Shown here: in pieces, positions 18,411 through 27,519 of the stretch
Layout of the letters: every line of letters starts with the position of its first letter
How positions within the stretch are numbered: position 1 is the first letter of the stretch
Assembly (NCBI RefSeq): GCF_011927765.1
Contig: NZ_JAATJG010000010.1
Span: forward strand, 62,001-126,000
Origin: Wenyingzhuangia aestuarii
GTDB lineage: Bacteria; Bacteroidota; Bacteroidia; Flavobacteriales; Flavobacteriaceae
Direction of reading: 5' to 3'
Length of the DNA stretch: 64,000 bases
The notes under the pieces: model-generated
Database searches by the model: none
What the model was told of the DNA's origin: nothing
What the model saw: only the letters and a program-made list of their open reading frames with translations
Made by a program: the position numbers and the translations under genes

Positions 18411-19226
18411 TTATAAGTGTTCTCCACAATTGTGGCAAAAGTTAGCTTTGTATTGATGACGTGTTTCGTTACAATTATTGCAAACTTGTGTGTTTATAGG
18501 TTCTTTTTTAACACTGGTGTATTCCGATGAAACAATACCGGTAGGAACAGCAATAATTCCATAACCCATAATCATTACTAAAGAAGCAAAAAATTGTCCT
18601 AATGCGGTTACCGGTGCAATATCTCCATATCCTACGGTAGTCATGGTTACAATAATCCAATAAATACTTCTAGGAATGCTTGTAAAACCACTATCGGCAT
18701 TTCCTTCTATAATGTACATAATGGTACCTAGTACCATCGATAAAATAAGAACAGCAAAAATAAAAACTCCTATTTTGGCTTTGCTGGCTTTTATGGCTTT
18801 AATTAAGTCGTTAGAAGCTCCAACATATCTGGCTAGTTTTAAAATGGTAAATACACGTAACAATCTAAGCGATCTTAACACTAATAAAGCTTCGGTTCTG
18901 GTTACAAACAAGCCAATGTATTTAGGAAGTGTAGCTATTAAATCTATAATACCGTACCAACTAAAAATGTATTTTAAGGGTGATTTTACGGTAACAACTC
19001 TAAGGATGTATTCTATGGTAAATAAAATGGTAATTCCCCATTCTATAATGCTAAAATAAGAACCATAAACGCTTTGCAGTGTCTCTACGCTCTCTAGCAT
19101 AACCACCAAAACACTTATTAAAATTAAAATAAGCAAAACAACATCAAACAATTTACCAGCAGGAGTATCTGCCTCGTAAATAATTTCATGGAGTCTTTTT
19201 TTCCAATTTTGGTTACTCTGCTTCAA
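18411..19226 (-). CDS. voltage-gated-type potassium channel with C-terminal zinc ribbon
   Basis: This 271-residue inner-membrane protein has the six-helix voltage-gated ion channel layout: S1 ~25-45, S2-S3 ~55-105, an S4-like charged helix with RSLRLLRVFTILKLAR (~117-132), S5 ~150-172, and a pore loop with the K+ selectivity filter TTVGYGD (~194-200) before S6. After S6 there is a short linker and a two-CxxC element (CNNCN...CHNCGE) that should bind zinc. The family passes K+ ions; the zinc ribbon may serve in gating or assembly. The 3' end is 6 bp before miaA, and the 5' end overlaps the DnaQ-like gene by 14 bp. Confidence 0.88.
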   Translation of the reverse strand: MKQSNQNWKKRLHEIIYEADTPAGKLFDVVLLILILISVLVVMLESVETLQSVYGSYFSIIEWGITILFTIEYILRVVTVKSPLKYIFSWYGIIDLIATLPKYIGLFVTRTEALLVLRSLRLLRVFTILKLARYVGASNDLIKAIKASKAKIGVFIFAVLILSMVLGTIMYIIEGNADSGFTSIPRSIYWIIVTMTTVGYGDIAPVTALGQFFASLVMIMGYGIIAVPTGIVSSEYTSVKKEPINTQVCNNCNETRHQYKANFCHNCGEHL

Positions 19227-20325
19227 TTCTGATTATTTTTTTGAATTTACCACTGTCCATAAATTTTTTAATTTCATGACGATTGTAGAGATTGTTATCA
19301 ATAGGTGATAAGATGTTTTCTACAATACTAACGTGGTTTATTTGATGTGCCAACTCTATGTAAGCAAAACCTTTTACTTGTCCGTTTTGTAATAAAAAAA
19401 CCGATTTTTCGGCAGTATTTCTACCCAAATCTATTAACAAGGCATTTTCTGTGTTAAAAACAGTTGTAGGAATATGAATTCTTTTAGGAGCGTTAAAGTA
19501 GGGTTTGTTTACAGCAACTTCTTCATTACTTTTAATATTGGCAATTAAAAGACTTCCTGTTTCTTCAAAACTAATATCATCAATTTGTTTGTGTAGTGTT
19601 TTGGCTCTTTTAGAAGTTCTTAATAATAATTGATTAACACCATTTCTAATGTTTCTGTTTTTACCAATATAAATAATATCTCCTTTTTGATTGTGTAAAT
19701 AAAATACTCCCGTTTTTCTAGGAGATTTTTCTAATATTTTAACAAACTTATCGCTAATACCATTAGTTGGAGTATTGATAGCTTTAACTTTTCCTTCGGA
19801 CTTAATATTTGCTTTGATGATAAATTTCTCAACATCTTTATTCAAAAGCATTTTAAAAAGTTTTACGGTAGCAACCGCATCACCATTTGCTCTATGACGA
19901 TCGCTCATAGGAATTCCTAAGCTTCTACACAATTTTCCTAAACTATAAGATTCTTGTTCCGGAATTAACTTTCTACTTAGTTCCACGGTACAAAGCGTAT
20001 CTCTAGTGTATTTGTAACCCAATCGTCTAAACTCGTTTCTTAAAATTCTATAATCAAAATTGGCATTGTGTGCTACAATAATACAACCTTCAGTAATCTG
20101 AATAATTTGCTTGGCTATTTCGTGAAACTTAGGTGCTTTTACCAACATTTTATCGTTAATACCTGTGAGTTGTACAACAAAAGGCTGAATAGGAATTTCG
20201 GGGTTTACTAGAGTGATGAATTTATCAACTACCTTTTTACCATCAAATTTATGAATGGCAATTTCCGTCATACCTTCTTCGTTAAATTTCCCTCCTGTGG
20301 TTTCAATATCTACAATAGCGTACAT
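19213..20325 (-). CDS. DnaQ-like 3'-5' exonuclease fused to a GIY-YIG domain
   Basis: The N-terminal ~165 residues are a DEDDh exonuclease: MYAIVDIETTGG (Exo I), VAHNANFDYRIL (Exo II) and HRANGDAVATVKLF (Exo III). Residues ~205-290 resemble a UvrC/Cho-type GIY-YIG module (GVFYLHNQKGDIIYIGKNRN). The same combination occurs in other Bacteroidota and suggests a role in DNA repair or processing. I chose the ATG at 20325; an upstream in-frame ATG at 20346 would add seven residues ahead of the conserved first strand. In the GIY-YIG part the usual Arg after the YIGK segment is replaced (NIRNGVN), so this domain may be inactive. The 3' end overlaps the channel gene by 14 bp. Confidence 0.88.
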   Translation of the reverse strand: MYAIVDIETTGGKFNEEGMTEIAIHKFDGKKVVDKFITLVNPEIPIQPFVVQLTGINDKMLVKAPKFHEIAKQIIQITEGCIIVAHNANFDYRILRNEFRRLGYKYTRDTLCTVELSRKLIPEQESYSLGKLCRSLGIPMSDRHRANGDAVATVKLFKMLLNKDVEKFIIKANIKSEGKVKAINTPTNGISDKFVKILEKSPRKTGVFYLHNQKGDIIYIGKNRNIRNGVNQLLLRTSKRAKTLHKQIDDISFEETGSLLIANIKSNEEVAVNKPYFNAPKRIHIPTTVFNTENALLIDLGRNTAEKSVFLLQNGQVKGFAYIELAHQINHVSIVENILSPIDNNLYNRHEIKKFMDSGKFKKIIRIEAE

Positions 20326-20506
20326 CCAAATAATTAATGTTAGCAATAAAGTTTTAAGCTAAGCGTTTCCTACAAATATAACATATCCAAATTGATTGGT
20401 GTATATGTAGGCTGGTAAGTTTATATAGATGGTAAATTGTGAATTTTGTTTATAAAAAGGAATTTGTTTTGATTTTTATTTCTTTAAATAATCAGGAATT
20501 AACTTC

Positions 20507-20535
20507 TTTGTTTTGTTTTAGAGCGTTTACATTTG
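20507..20535 (+). promoter_or_regulatory. promoter of the MFS transporter gene
   Basis: TTTG at 20507-20510 and TACATTTG at 20528-20535 are separated by 17 bp and fit the Bacteroidota -33/-7 pattern. The predicted start site is about 20 nt before the ATG at 20560. Confidence 0.6.
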
Positions 20536-20559
20536 TACTTCATATTTTCAAGATAATCA

Positions 20560-21762
20560 ATGAGAAGTTTAAAAGTTAATAAATCCCATTACAAATCTAT
20601 AGCACTACTAATGGCAATGCTAATAGCTTTGTCTCCATTTGCCATTGATTCTTTTTTATCTGCCATGCCATTAATGGCAACGTTTTATGGAGTAACCATT
20701 AATGTAATAGAGTTAACAATTACAGTTTATTTTTTAGGTTTTGCCATTGGTAATTTTTTTGGAGGACCTTTATCTGATACTTTTGGTAGAAAAACAATTG
20801 CTTTAATAGGGATAGGACTGTACGGTGTTTCGGCTTTAACCATTCCGTTTTGTACGCAAATAGAATTAGTATTGTTGTTGAGGTTTGTACAGGCTTTTGG
20901 TGGTGGTTTTGCCACAGTAACCTCTAACTTATTTATTCGCGATTTGTACAGTGGTAAGCAGGTAGCAAAATTAATTACGGTTACTGCCATGATTATGATG
21001 TTAGCTCCTTTATTTGCTCCTATTATAGGTTCTTACATTACTTTTTATCAAGGATGGCAAGGAGTGTTTTGTTTTTTGTTTCTCTTTGCAGTCCTATTAT
21101 TTGTGGTGTTTGTAGTTTTTATTCCAGAGTCTAGAGAAAAAAAACACTTAACCAAAACCATTACAGCCAAACAACTTGTTCAGAAATACAAAGTGTTTTT
21201 TGATGATAAAAAATCAGTAGTCTTTTTGTTTTCTATCTGTTTTCCAATAGCAGGTTTGTATGTGTTTATAACCAGCTCATCATTTATATATTTGGATTAT
21301 TTTGGAGTAGAAGTGGAAAGATTTCCTTTTATTTTTGGAGCCAATATTTTACTAAATATTGTACTTTCTTTGTTGAATGCAATTTTATTAAAATACTACA
21401 AACCTATTAAATTATTACAAGTAGGTTTGTTATTGCAATTAACAACAGCATTGCTGTTGTTAGCAACCATTCTTTTAAATTACGATACGTTTTGGAATGT
21501 ATTTGTATTGATTGTATTCTTTATAGGTAGTTTGGGATTGATTTTTGGAAACGGATCGGCAATTATTTTAGACATCAATCCAGAAGCAAGCGGATCTGCC
21601 AATGCTACCTTAGGAATTTTTAGATTTGTATTAGGTTTTTTAGCAGGAACACTAATAGCTGTTTTTCATTCAGATAATTTAGTACCTATTGGTGTAGCCA
21701 TGTTTACTTGCTCTTTAATAGGAAACACATTTTTCTATTTTTATAAAAAACTAGCCAATTAA
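20560..21762 (+). CDS. Bcr/CflA-type MFS multidrug exporter
   Basis: This 400-residue protein has 12 predicted membrane helices. The first helix pair contains the Bcr/CflA pattern ALSPFAIDSFLSAMP, and motif A of the major facilitator superfamily is present as GPLSDTFGRK (~68-77). The family exports drugs such as bicyclomycin and chloramphenicol or sulfonamides by proton antiport; the actual substrate here is unknown. It converges with the YggS gene with a 4-bp overlap of the stop codons. A good promoter lies at 20507-20535. Confidence 0.9.
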   Translation: MRSLKVNKSHYKSIALLMAMLIALSPFAIDSFLSAMPLMATFYGVTINVIELTITVYFLGFAIGNFFGGPLSDTFGRKTIALIGIGLYGVSALTIPFCTQIELVLLLRFVQAFGGGFATVTSNLFIRDLYSGKQVAKLITVTAMIMMLAPLFAPIIGSYITFYQGWQGVFCFLFLFAVLLFVVFVVFIPESREKKHLTKTITAKQLVQKYKVFFDDKKSVVFLFSICFPIAGLYVFITSSSFIYLDYFGVEVERFPFIFGANILLNIVLSLLNAILLKYYKPIKLLQVGLLLQLTTALLLLATILLNYDTFWNVFVLIVFFIGSLGLIFGNGSAIILDINPEASGSANATLGIFRFVLGFLAGTLIAVFHSDNLVPIGVAMFTCSLIGNTFFYFYKKLAN

Positions 21763-22421
21763 TTAGCGTAGTTTCTATTCCCAAAAATAGCACTTCCTAC
21801 ACGTATCATGGTGCTTCCTTGTTCAATAGCCAATGGATAATCTCCACTCATTCCCATAGAAATGGTGTTAAACTGAGTTTGACTTGGCTTTAATTCATCG
21901 TAAAATGCTTTAAGCGATGAAAATTCTTGTTTAATTTGATTTTTATCGTCAACAAAACTAGCCATTCCCATTAAGCCAACTACTTGTATGTTTTCCATGT
22001 TTTTGTAGTCGTAACTATTTAAAATGTTGTTAATTTCTTCCTTAGACAATCCAAACTTAGAATCTTCTTGAGCTATTTTAAGTTGTAACAAACAATGGAT
22101 TACTCGGTTGTGTTTTTTGGCTTGTTTGTTAATTTCAATTAACGTTGTAAAACTATCTACTCCGTGAATTAAATCTACAAAATGAGCCATGTACTTTACC
22201 TTGTTTTTTTGTAAATGACCAATCATGTGCCAAGAAATATCCTTAGGTAGCTCATCATATTTAGCAACCATTTCTTGAATTTTATTCTCACCAAAAATTC
22301 TTTGTCCAGCATTATATGCTTCTTGAATGTCAGAAACAGGCTTGGTTTTAGAAACTGCAACCAAAGTAACTTTCGGGTTAATTTGTGCTTTGATACGATT
22401 TAGATTTTCAGAAATAGCCAT
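21759..22421 (-). CDS. YggS/PROSC family pyridoxal-phosphate homeostasis protein
   Basis: This 220-residue single-domain alanine-racemase-like barrel protein contains VAVSKTKPVSDIQEAYNAG (the Lys that binds PLP), RIFGENKIQEM, WHMIGHLQKNKVKYM and the C-terminal phosphate-binding segment SMGMSGDYPLAIEQGSTMIR. The family binds PLP without a known catalytic activity and keeps free PLP levels in balance. Its 3' end overlaps the end of the MFS gene by four bases on the opposite strand. Confidence 0.95.
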   Translation of the reverse strand: MAISENLNRIKAQINPKVTLVAVSKTKPVSDIQEAYNAGQRIFGENKIQEMVAKYDELPKDISWHMIGHLQKNKVKYMAHFVDLIHGVDSFTTLIEINKQAKKHNRVIHCLLQLKIAQEDSKFGLSKEEINNILNSYDYKNMENIQVVGLMGMASFVDDKNQIKQEFSSLKAFYDELKPSQTQFNTISMGMSGDYPLAIEQGSTMIRVGSAIFGNRNYAN

Positions 22422-22626
22422 AATTTTTTAATCTTTTTTGCAAATATACAGTTATCTGTTTTAGTTTATAAGTATACAACCTTGTAATTTAAGGGTAAAT
22501 TAGTGTAATTTATAGATAAAGTAATCTAAATTTTAGAAACATATTTTGTTGAGTTTTACAAGAAGTGTAAGGTAAAGGTTGTTAGAAAATCTAAACTTAT
22601 AAGTATTTAACAAACTAGTATAAATA

Positions 22627-23550
22627 ATGAACAAATTAAAAGCATCAGTGCTACTGTGTGGACTTGTGGTAACAACAAGTTTTTCGCAAACAAAACCCAA
22701 AGAACAATTTACAAACGTTATAGATTTTTCAAATGCTCCAAAAAGAGAGACTGCTCACTTTCCATTGTCTGATCAAGGAAATAAGAATAAATGGGTATTG
22801 TCTGAATTGTTAAGTGATGAGTTTGAAGGAAAACGTTTAGATACTAAAAGATGGTATCCAAACAATCCCGGGTGGAAAGGAAGACAGCCTACATATTTTC
22901 ATGGATCTAATGTAAGCTTAAGTGATGGAGAATTGGTGTTTAAAATCAATCAACACAATAAAAAAGAAAGTTTGCCAGAAGGTTATACGCATACAGCAGG
23001 GTTTATTAAAAGCAAGCAGAAAGTTTTATATGGTTATTTTGAAGCTGAAATGAAATTAATGAACGATACTTGGGTATCTGGATTTTGGGCCAGCTTAGGA
23101 ACTAGAGATTGGTGGACGGAAATTGATTTTTGTGAAAATTCTCCGGCTACTAAAAATCAACAAAACGATTTAAATTCTAACATTCACGTATTTAGATCTC
23201 CAGAAATGTATGGAGGTATTCAAAAGCATTTTAGTAGAAACAAAAAATACAAAGTTCCTTTTAATTTACAAGATGATTATCATGTATGGGGAATAGAGTG
23301 GGATGAGGACTTTATTCGTTTTTATATAGATGGAGTGTTGTTTAGAGAAGCAGAAAACACACATTGGTACCAACCTTTGCAAATTAACTTTAACAATGAA
23401 TCTAATAAATGGTTTGGAGCTTTACCCTCAGATGAAAGTAAGTTAGATCAAGAGTTTAAGGTAAAATACTTCCGTTATTGGAGTAAAGGAACACCATTAA
23501 AAAGACAAAGTAAAAAATATGCAGAAGCGTATTATGGAGTAAGTAAATAA
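22627..23550 (+). CDS. secreted GH16 glycoside hydrolase
   Basis: This 307-residue protein has a signal peptide (MNKLKASVLLCGLVVTTSFSQ, probably cleaved near residue 20). The GH16 catalytic signature ExDxxE is present as EIDFCE at residues 165-170, with E165 as likely nucleophile, D167 assisting and E170 as acid/base. The segments YGYFEAEMKLM, WVSGFWASLG and YHVWGIEWDEDFIRFYIDG are typical of the jelly-roll fold. Marine GH16 members cut laminarin, agar, porphyran or carrageenan, and I cannot choose among them from these motifs. There is no sorting domain and no neighbouring SusCD pair, so it is an isolated glycanase gene. A strong terminator follows. Confidence 0.88.
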   Translation: MNKLKASVLLCGLVVTTSFSQTKPKEQFTNVIDFSNAPKRETAHFPLSDQGNKNKWVLSELLSDEFEGKRLDTKRWYPNNPGWKGRQPTYFHGSNVSLSDGELVFKINQHNKKESLPEGYTHTAGFIKSKQKVLYGYFEAEMKLMNDTWVSGFWASLGTRDWWTEIDFCENSPATKNQQNDLNSNIHVFRSPEMYGGIQKHFSRNKKYKVPFNLQDDYHVWGIEWDEDFIRFYIDGVLFREAENTHWYQPLQINFNNESNKWFGALPSDESKLDQEFKVKYFRYWSKGTPLKRQSKKYAEAYYGVSK

Positions 23551-23563
23551 AATTTTATAAAAT

Positions 23564-23598
23564 AAAAAGCCCTTATTAAAATTAATAAGGGCTTTTTT
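23564..23598. terminator. bidirectional terminator between GH16 and serA
   Basis: Perfect 16-bp arms AAAAAGCCCTTATTAA / TTAATAAGGGCTTTTT are separated by two bases, with T runs on both strands. The hairpin lies 14 bp after the GH16 stop and 19 bp from the serA stop. Confidence 0.9.
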
Positions 23599-23616
23599 GA
23601 TTTATAAGAATCTTGA

Positions 23617-24567
23617 TTATTTCAAAATAGAAATAATTTGATCTGCTAATTCAGTACCAATACGGTCTTGTGCTTCTAAAGTAGCAGCACCAATATGTGG
23701 AGTTAATGAAATGTTAGGATTCATTAATACTTTCATAGATGGTTTAGGTTCGCTTTCAAAAACATCTAATGCTGCTTTTGAAATTTCTCCTGCCTCTAAA
23801 GCTTCAATCAAAGCAACTTCGTCAATAACACCACCACGAGCAGCGTTGATAATAATTGAAGTATTTTTCATGATTTTAAATTCAGGTGCTCCAATTACAT
23901 AACCATCTTGTGCTGGTACGTGTAAAGTAACAAAGTCTGCATTCTTTAATACATCTTCTTTAGAAGTTGTATTAATTGTAAAGCTTACTTTTTGACCATC
24001 AAAAAAATCTAAGTCTAAATCCACTTTTTCAAAGAAAGGGTCAAAAGCAATTACTTTCATACCTAATCCTAAAGCAATTTTAGCAGTAGCTTGACCAATA
24101 CGACCAAAACCAATAACCCCTAAAGTTTGTCCTTTTAATTCAACTCCCTTAGCGTAAGATTTCTTTAAAGCACCAAACTTAGAATCACCCTCTAAAGGCA
24201 TGTTTCTGTTTGAGTCTTGTAAGAAACGTACCAAACCAAATAAGTGAGCAAATACTAATTCTCCAACAGAGTGAGAAGAAGCAGCAGGAGTATTGATTAC
24301 GTGTAATCCTTTGTCCTTAGCATATTGTACATCAATGTTATCCATTCCAACACCACCACGACCGATGATCTTTAAAGATGGACATGCATCAATTAATTCT
24401 TGTCTTACAGTAGTTGCAGATCTTACTAAGATTACATCAACGTTGTTTTCGTTAATGTAGTTTTCTAATTGATCTTGAGCAACTGTGTTTAAAATTACTT
24501 CAAATCCTGCTTTTTCTAAGGCATCAACACCAGATTGTGCTAAACCGTCGTTTGCTAAAACTTTCAT
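23617..24567 (-). CDS. serA: D-3-phosphoglycerate dehydrogenase
   Basis: This 316-residue D-2-hydroxyacid dehydrogenase begins MKVLANDGLAQSGVDAL and contains the NAD-binding motif GVIGFGRIGQATAKIA (~147-162), the catalytic Arg region INAARGGVIDE, and the His motif LTPHIGAATLEAQDRIG. It is the short form without a C-terminal ACT regulatory domain, so serine feedback through ACT is not expected. It lies 31 bp downstream of serC on the same strand, which identifies it as the first enzyme of serine synthesis (3-phosphoglycerate to 3-phosphohydroxypyruvate). Confidence 0.95.
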   Translation of the reverse strand: MKVLANDGLAQSGVDALEKAGFEVILNTVAQDQLENYINENNVDVILVRSATTVRQELIDACPSLKIIGRGGVGMDNIDVQYAKDKGLHVINTPAASSHSVGELVFAHLFGLVRFLQDSNRNMPLEGDSKFGALKKSYAKGVELKGQTLGVIGFGRIGQATAKIALGLGMKVIAFDPFFEKVDLDLDFFDGQKVSFTINTTSKEDVLKNADFVTLHVPAQDGYVIGAPEFKIMKNTSIIINAARGGVIDEVALIEALEAGEISKAALDVFESEPKPSMKVLMNPNISLTPHIGAATLEAQDRIGTELADQIISILK

Positions 24568-24598
24568 TTAATTATTGTTTTTTGCTTAAAAATAAGCG

Positions 24599-25657
24599 TT
24601 AAAATTTCTTCATTACATCTACTAAAGCTTGTACGCTTTCAATAGGCATTGCATTGTAAATAGAAGCTCTAAAACCTCCTACAGAACGGTGTCCTTTTAC
24701 GTTGCTAATTCCTGCTTCAGTACATGCTGCTAAAAATTCAGCATCTTTAGAATCATCATTTAATAAGAAAACAACGTTCATTAAAGAACGATCTTCTTTA
24801 GCTACATTATTTACAAAAGAAGGATTGTTATCAATCTCGTTGTAAAGTAAAGCTGCTTTTTCTTCGTTTTTCTTAGCAATAGCTTCTAATCCACCTTGAG
24901 CTTTCATGTATTCTAAGTTTAACATAGAAACGTAAATAGCAAATACAGGAGGAGTATTAAACATACTTTCTCCTTTAATATGGATTTGGTAATCTAACAT
25001 AGAAGGAATAGTTCTTCCTGTATTACCTAAAATATCTTTTTTAATAATTACTAAAGTTGCTCCAGCTGGACCTAAGTTCTTTTGAGCACCTGCGTAAATA
25101 ATTCCAAATTTAGAAACATCTACGGGTTTAGAGAAAATATCAGAAGACATATCAGCAACTAATACTGCATCTGTTTCTGGAGTTTCTTTAAACTGAGTTC
25201 CAAAAATTGTGTTGTTAGATGTGTAGTGTACATAATCTACATCGCTAGGAATGTTAAATCCTTTAGGAATGTAATTATGGTTAGTATCTGCAGAAGAAGC
25301 AACTTCTACAACCTCTCCAAAGTTTTTAGCTTCTTTTAATGCCTTATTACTCCATGCACCAGTATTGATGTATGCAGATTTTCCTCCATCAACTTTCATT
25401 AAGTTAATAGCAGTCATTAAGAATTGTGTAGATGCTCCACCTTGTAAAAATAATACTTCGTGAGTAGCGGGTACATTTAAAATTTCTTTTACCAATGCAA
25501 CTGCTTTGTCATATACAGCAACAAACTCTTTACTACGGTGTGATATTTCAATTAATGATAAACCTGTATTGTCAAAATCTAAGATAGCTTGACTAGCTTT
25601 CTGAAATACTTCTTGAGGAAGAATTGAAGGACCTGCGCTAAAATTATGTTTTTTCAT
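24599..25657 (-). CDS. serC: phosphoserine aminotransferase
   Basis: This PLP enzyme converts 3-phosphohydroxypyruvate and glutamate to phosphoserine. It begins [17 protein letters not shown] (I chose the ATG at 25657; the frame extends upstream to 25684 but adds a non-conserved MCFPKIKYI). The PLP lysine is in [12 protein letters not shown], the substrate region is in ISHRSKEF, and the C-terminus has [17 protein letters not shown]. The length of 352 residues is normal. It is followed after 31 bp by serA, so the first two steps of serine synthesis form an operon. Confidence 0.97.
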   Translation of the reverse strand: MKKHNFSAGPSILPQEVFQKASQAILDFDNTGLSLIEISHRSKEFVAVYDKAVALVKEILNVPATHEVLFLQGGASTQFLMTAINLMKVDGGKSAYINTGAWSNKALKEAKNFGEVVEVASSADTNHNYIPKGFNIPSDVDYVHYTSNNTIFGTQFKETPETDAVLVADMSSDIFSKPVDVSKFGIIYAGAQKNLGPAGATLVIIKKDILGNTGRTIPSMLDYQIHIKGESMFNTPPVFAIYVSMLNLEYMKAQGGLEAIAKKNEEKAALLYNEIDNNPSFVNNVAKEDRSLMNVVFLLNDDSKDAEFLAACTEAGISNVKGHRSVGGFRASIYNAMPIESVQALVDVMKKF

Positions 25658-25741
25658 TATATATTTAATTTTTGGAAAGCACAAATTTATAAAATCTAGT
25701 CGCTTTACCTTTACGTTTAACTATTTATTTTTAACGTTTTT

Positions 25742-26800
25742 TTACAATGTTATTAAAAATTTAACAGTATCAACGTTATCCGCATAATTCCATAATTTTG
25801 GAGCCTGTGTTTGGCCTAATTTTACAGAGTTTTCAATATTTAAGTTGGTTGCTACACATTGAATCTTATCAGAATCGGTTAAAATCTTGTCTTTTAAGCT
25901 TTCTAAATCATCATAGGTTTCATAAAATAGAGTGGCAATAGGAGAAGCATAACTAGGATCTTCTTTCATCATTAAAAATCCATTTTCTTTCATATCAAAC
26001 AAACTCATTAAATAAACAGCTTTGTTATAGTCGTAGTTATTTGCGTATTTGGTATAGTTAATAATGTCTCTATGCTTGTAAACAGCCTTAAAAAGATTGT
26101 CTAACTCATAATCTTTAGGAACAAACAATTTAGAAATACTTCTGCACCCTAATCCGTAGTATCTAAAAATATCATCACTTAAAGCTTCTAACTCTTCGTG
26201 AGTTTCTGTTCCGTCTAAAACAGCTACAGAATTTCTGCTTTTTCTGATGATATGTGGATGTTTTCCAAAGTAATAATCAAAATAACGAGCGGTATTATTG
26301 CTTCCTGTAGCAATTACAGCATCGTAATTTTGTAGTTTTTCTTCGGTAAATTCAAACTGTCCCTTAAAACTAGGCTCTACATGTTCTAAATATTTTGCCA
26401 CTAAGGGAATAAAATATTTATCGTTAGAAGATAATTTGGCTAAGACTTTGTTTCCTGTAATAGCAACCGATAAAAAGTCGTGAAATCCTACCAAAGGAAT
26501 GTTACCTGCCATAATTACGGCTATTGTTTTATCGCTATTATTAGGAATGTCATAAGCTTCTAACCACTGATTGATACTTTCTTTAGACAAAGCATTGGTC
26601 CAACTTTCAAAAGAAAATAGTACGTTATCTTGTGTAAACCAACTGTTGTATTCTTCGGCCCTTTTTATTTGGGTAGTAAATACATCAAAAAATAAATCAT
26701 TAAAAGGCACATCTTCTTTTTTTACAATTTCTGTTGTTGTAAATTGCGACAGGAAATGTCCTAAGGTAATAAATGCTTGTTTTCTCTTATCTAAACTCAT
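25742..26800 (-). CDS. LuxC-like acyl-CoA reductase
   Basis: This 352-residue cytosolic protein of the LuxC/acyl-CoA reductase family has an aldehyde-dehydrogenase-like fold. The recognisable parts are MAGNIPLVGFHDFLSV (~95-110), KLSSNDKYFIPLVAKYL, AVIATGSNNTARYFDYYF and the catalytic-Cys region YYGLGCRSISKLFVP. The family reduces fatty acyl groups to aldehydes with NADPH; here the substrate is unknown and there are no lux genes. It diverges from the ferredoxin gene across 76 bp, an arrangement I recall as common in Flavobacteriaceae. Upstream serC is on the same strand with a 58-bp gap after its own start, so independent transcription is likely. Confidence 0.85.
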   Translation of the reverse strand: MSLDKRKQAFITLGHFLSQFTTTEIVKKEDVPFNDLFFDVFTTQIKRAEEYNSWFTQDNVLFSFESWTNALSKESINQWLEAYDIPNNSDKTIAVIMAGNIPLVGFHDFLSVAITGNKVLAKLSSNDKYFIPLVAKYLEHVEPSFKGQFEFTEEKLQNYDAVIATGSNNTARYFDYYFGKHPHIIRKSRNSVAVLDGTETHEELEALSDDIFRYYGLGCRSISKLFVPKDYELDNLFKAVYKHRDIINYTKYANNYDYNKAVYLMSLFDMKENGFLMMKEDPSYASPIATLFYETYDDLESLKDKILTDSDKIQCVATNLNIENSVKLGQTQAPKLWNYADNVDTVKFLITL

Positions 26801-26818
26801 TATAAGTTAGTTTGTGGG

Positions 26819-27227
<409 letters not shown>

Positions 27228-27249
27228 TTTTAAAAAGTTTTTAAAACAC

Positions 27250-27283
27250 AAAACTCCAAACATTTAGTTGTTTGGAGTTTTTT
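27250..27283 (+). terminator. terminator after the ferredoxin gene
   Basis: A 12-bp perfect stem AAAACTCCAAAC / GTTTGGAGTTTT with loop ATTTAGTT is followed by Ts. The same hairpin, including the loop, recurs at 29148-29179 on the other side of the next gene. Confidence 0.85.
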
Positions 27284-27519
27284 ATGGAATAGTATTACGT
27301 TTATAACTGGTTAAATGAGAGTAATTTTCGATTAAGTTTTTTTTTAAAATTGCTTGTAAATTTTAGAATAAACCAAAGTTAGCTAAAAGTTATGGTAACC
27401 ATAAGGGTGTTTTTTTAGTTAAAAACACTCTAAAATGAAACAATTAAGCCCTATAGAAATACAAAATTCCCCTTTTGTATAGTCTTCAAGATTTAGTTTT
27501 ATGAAAAAAACTAAATAGA

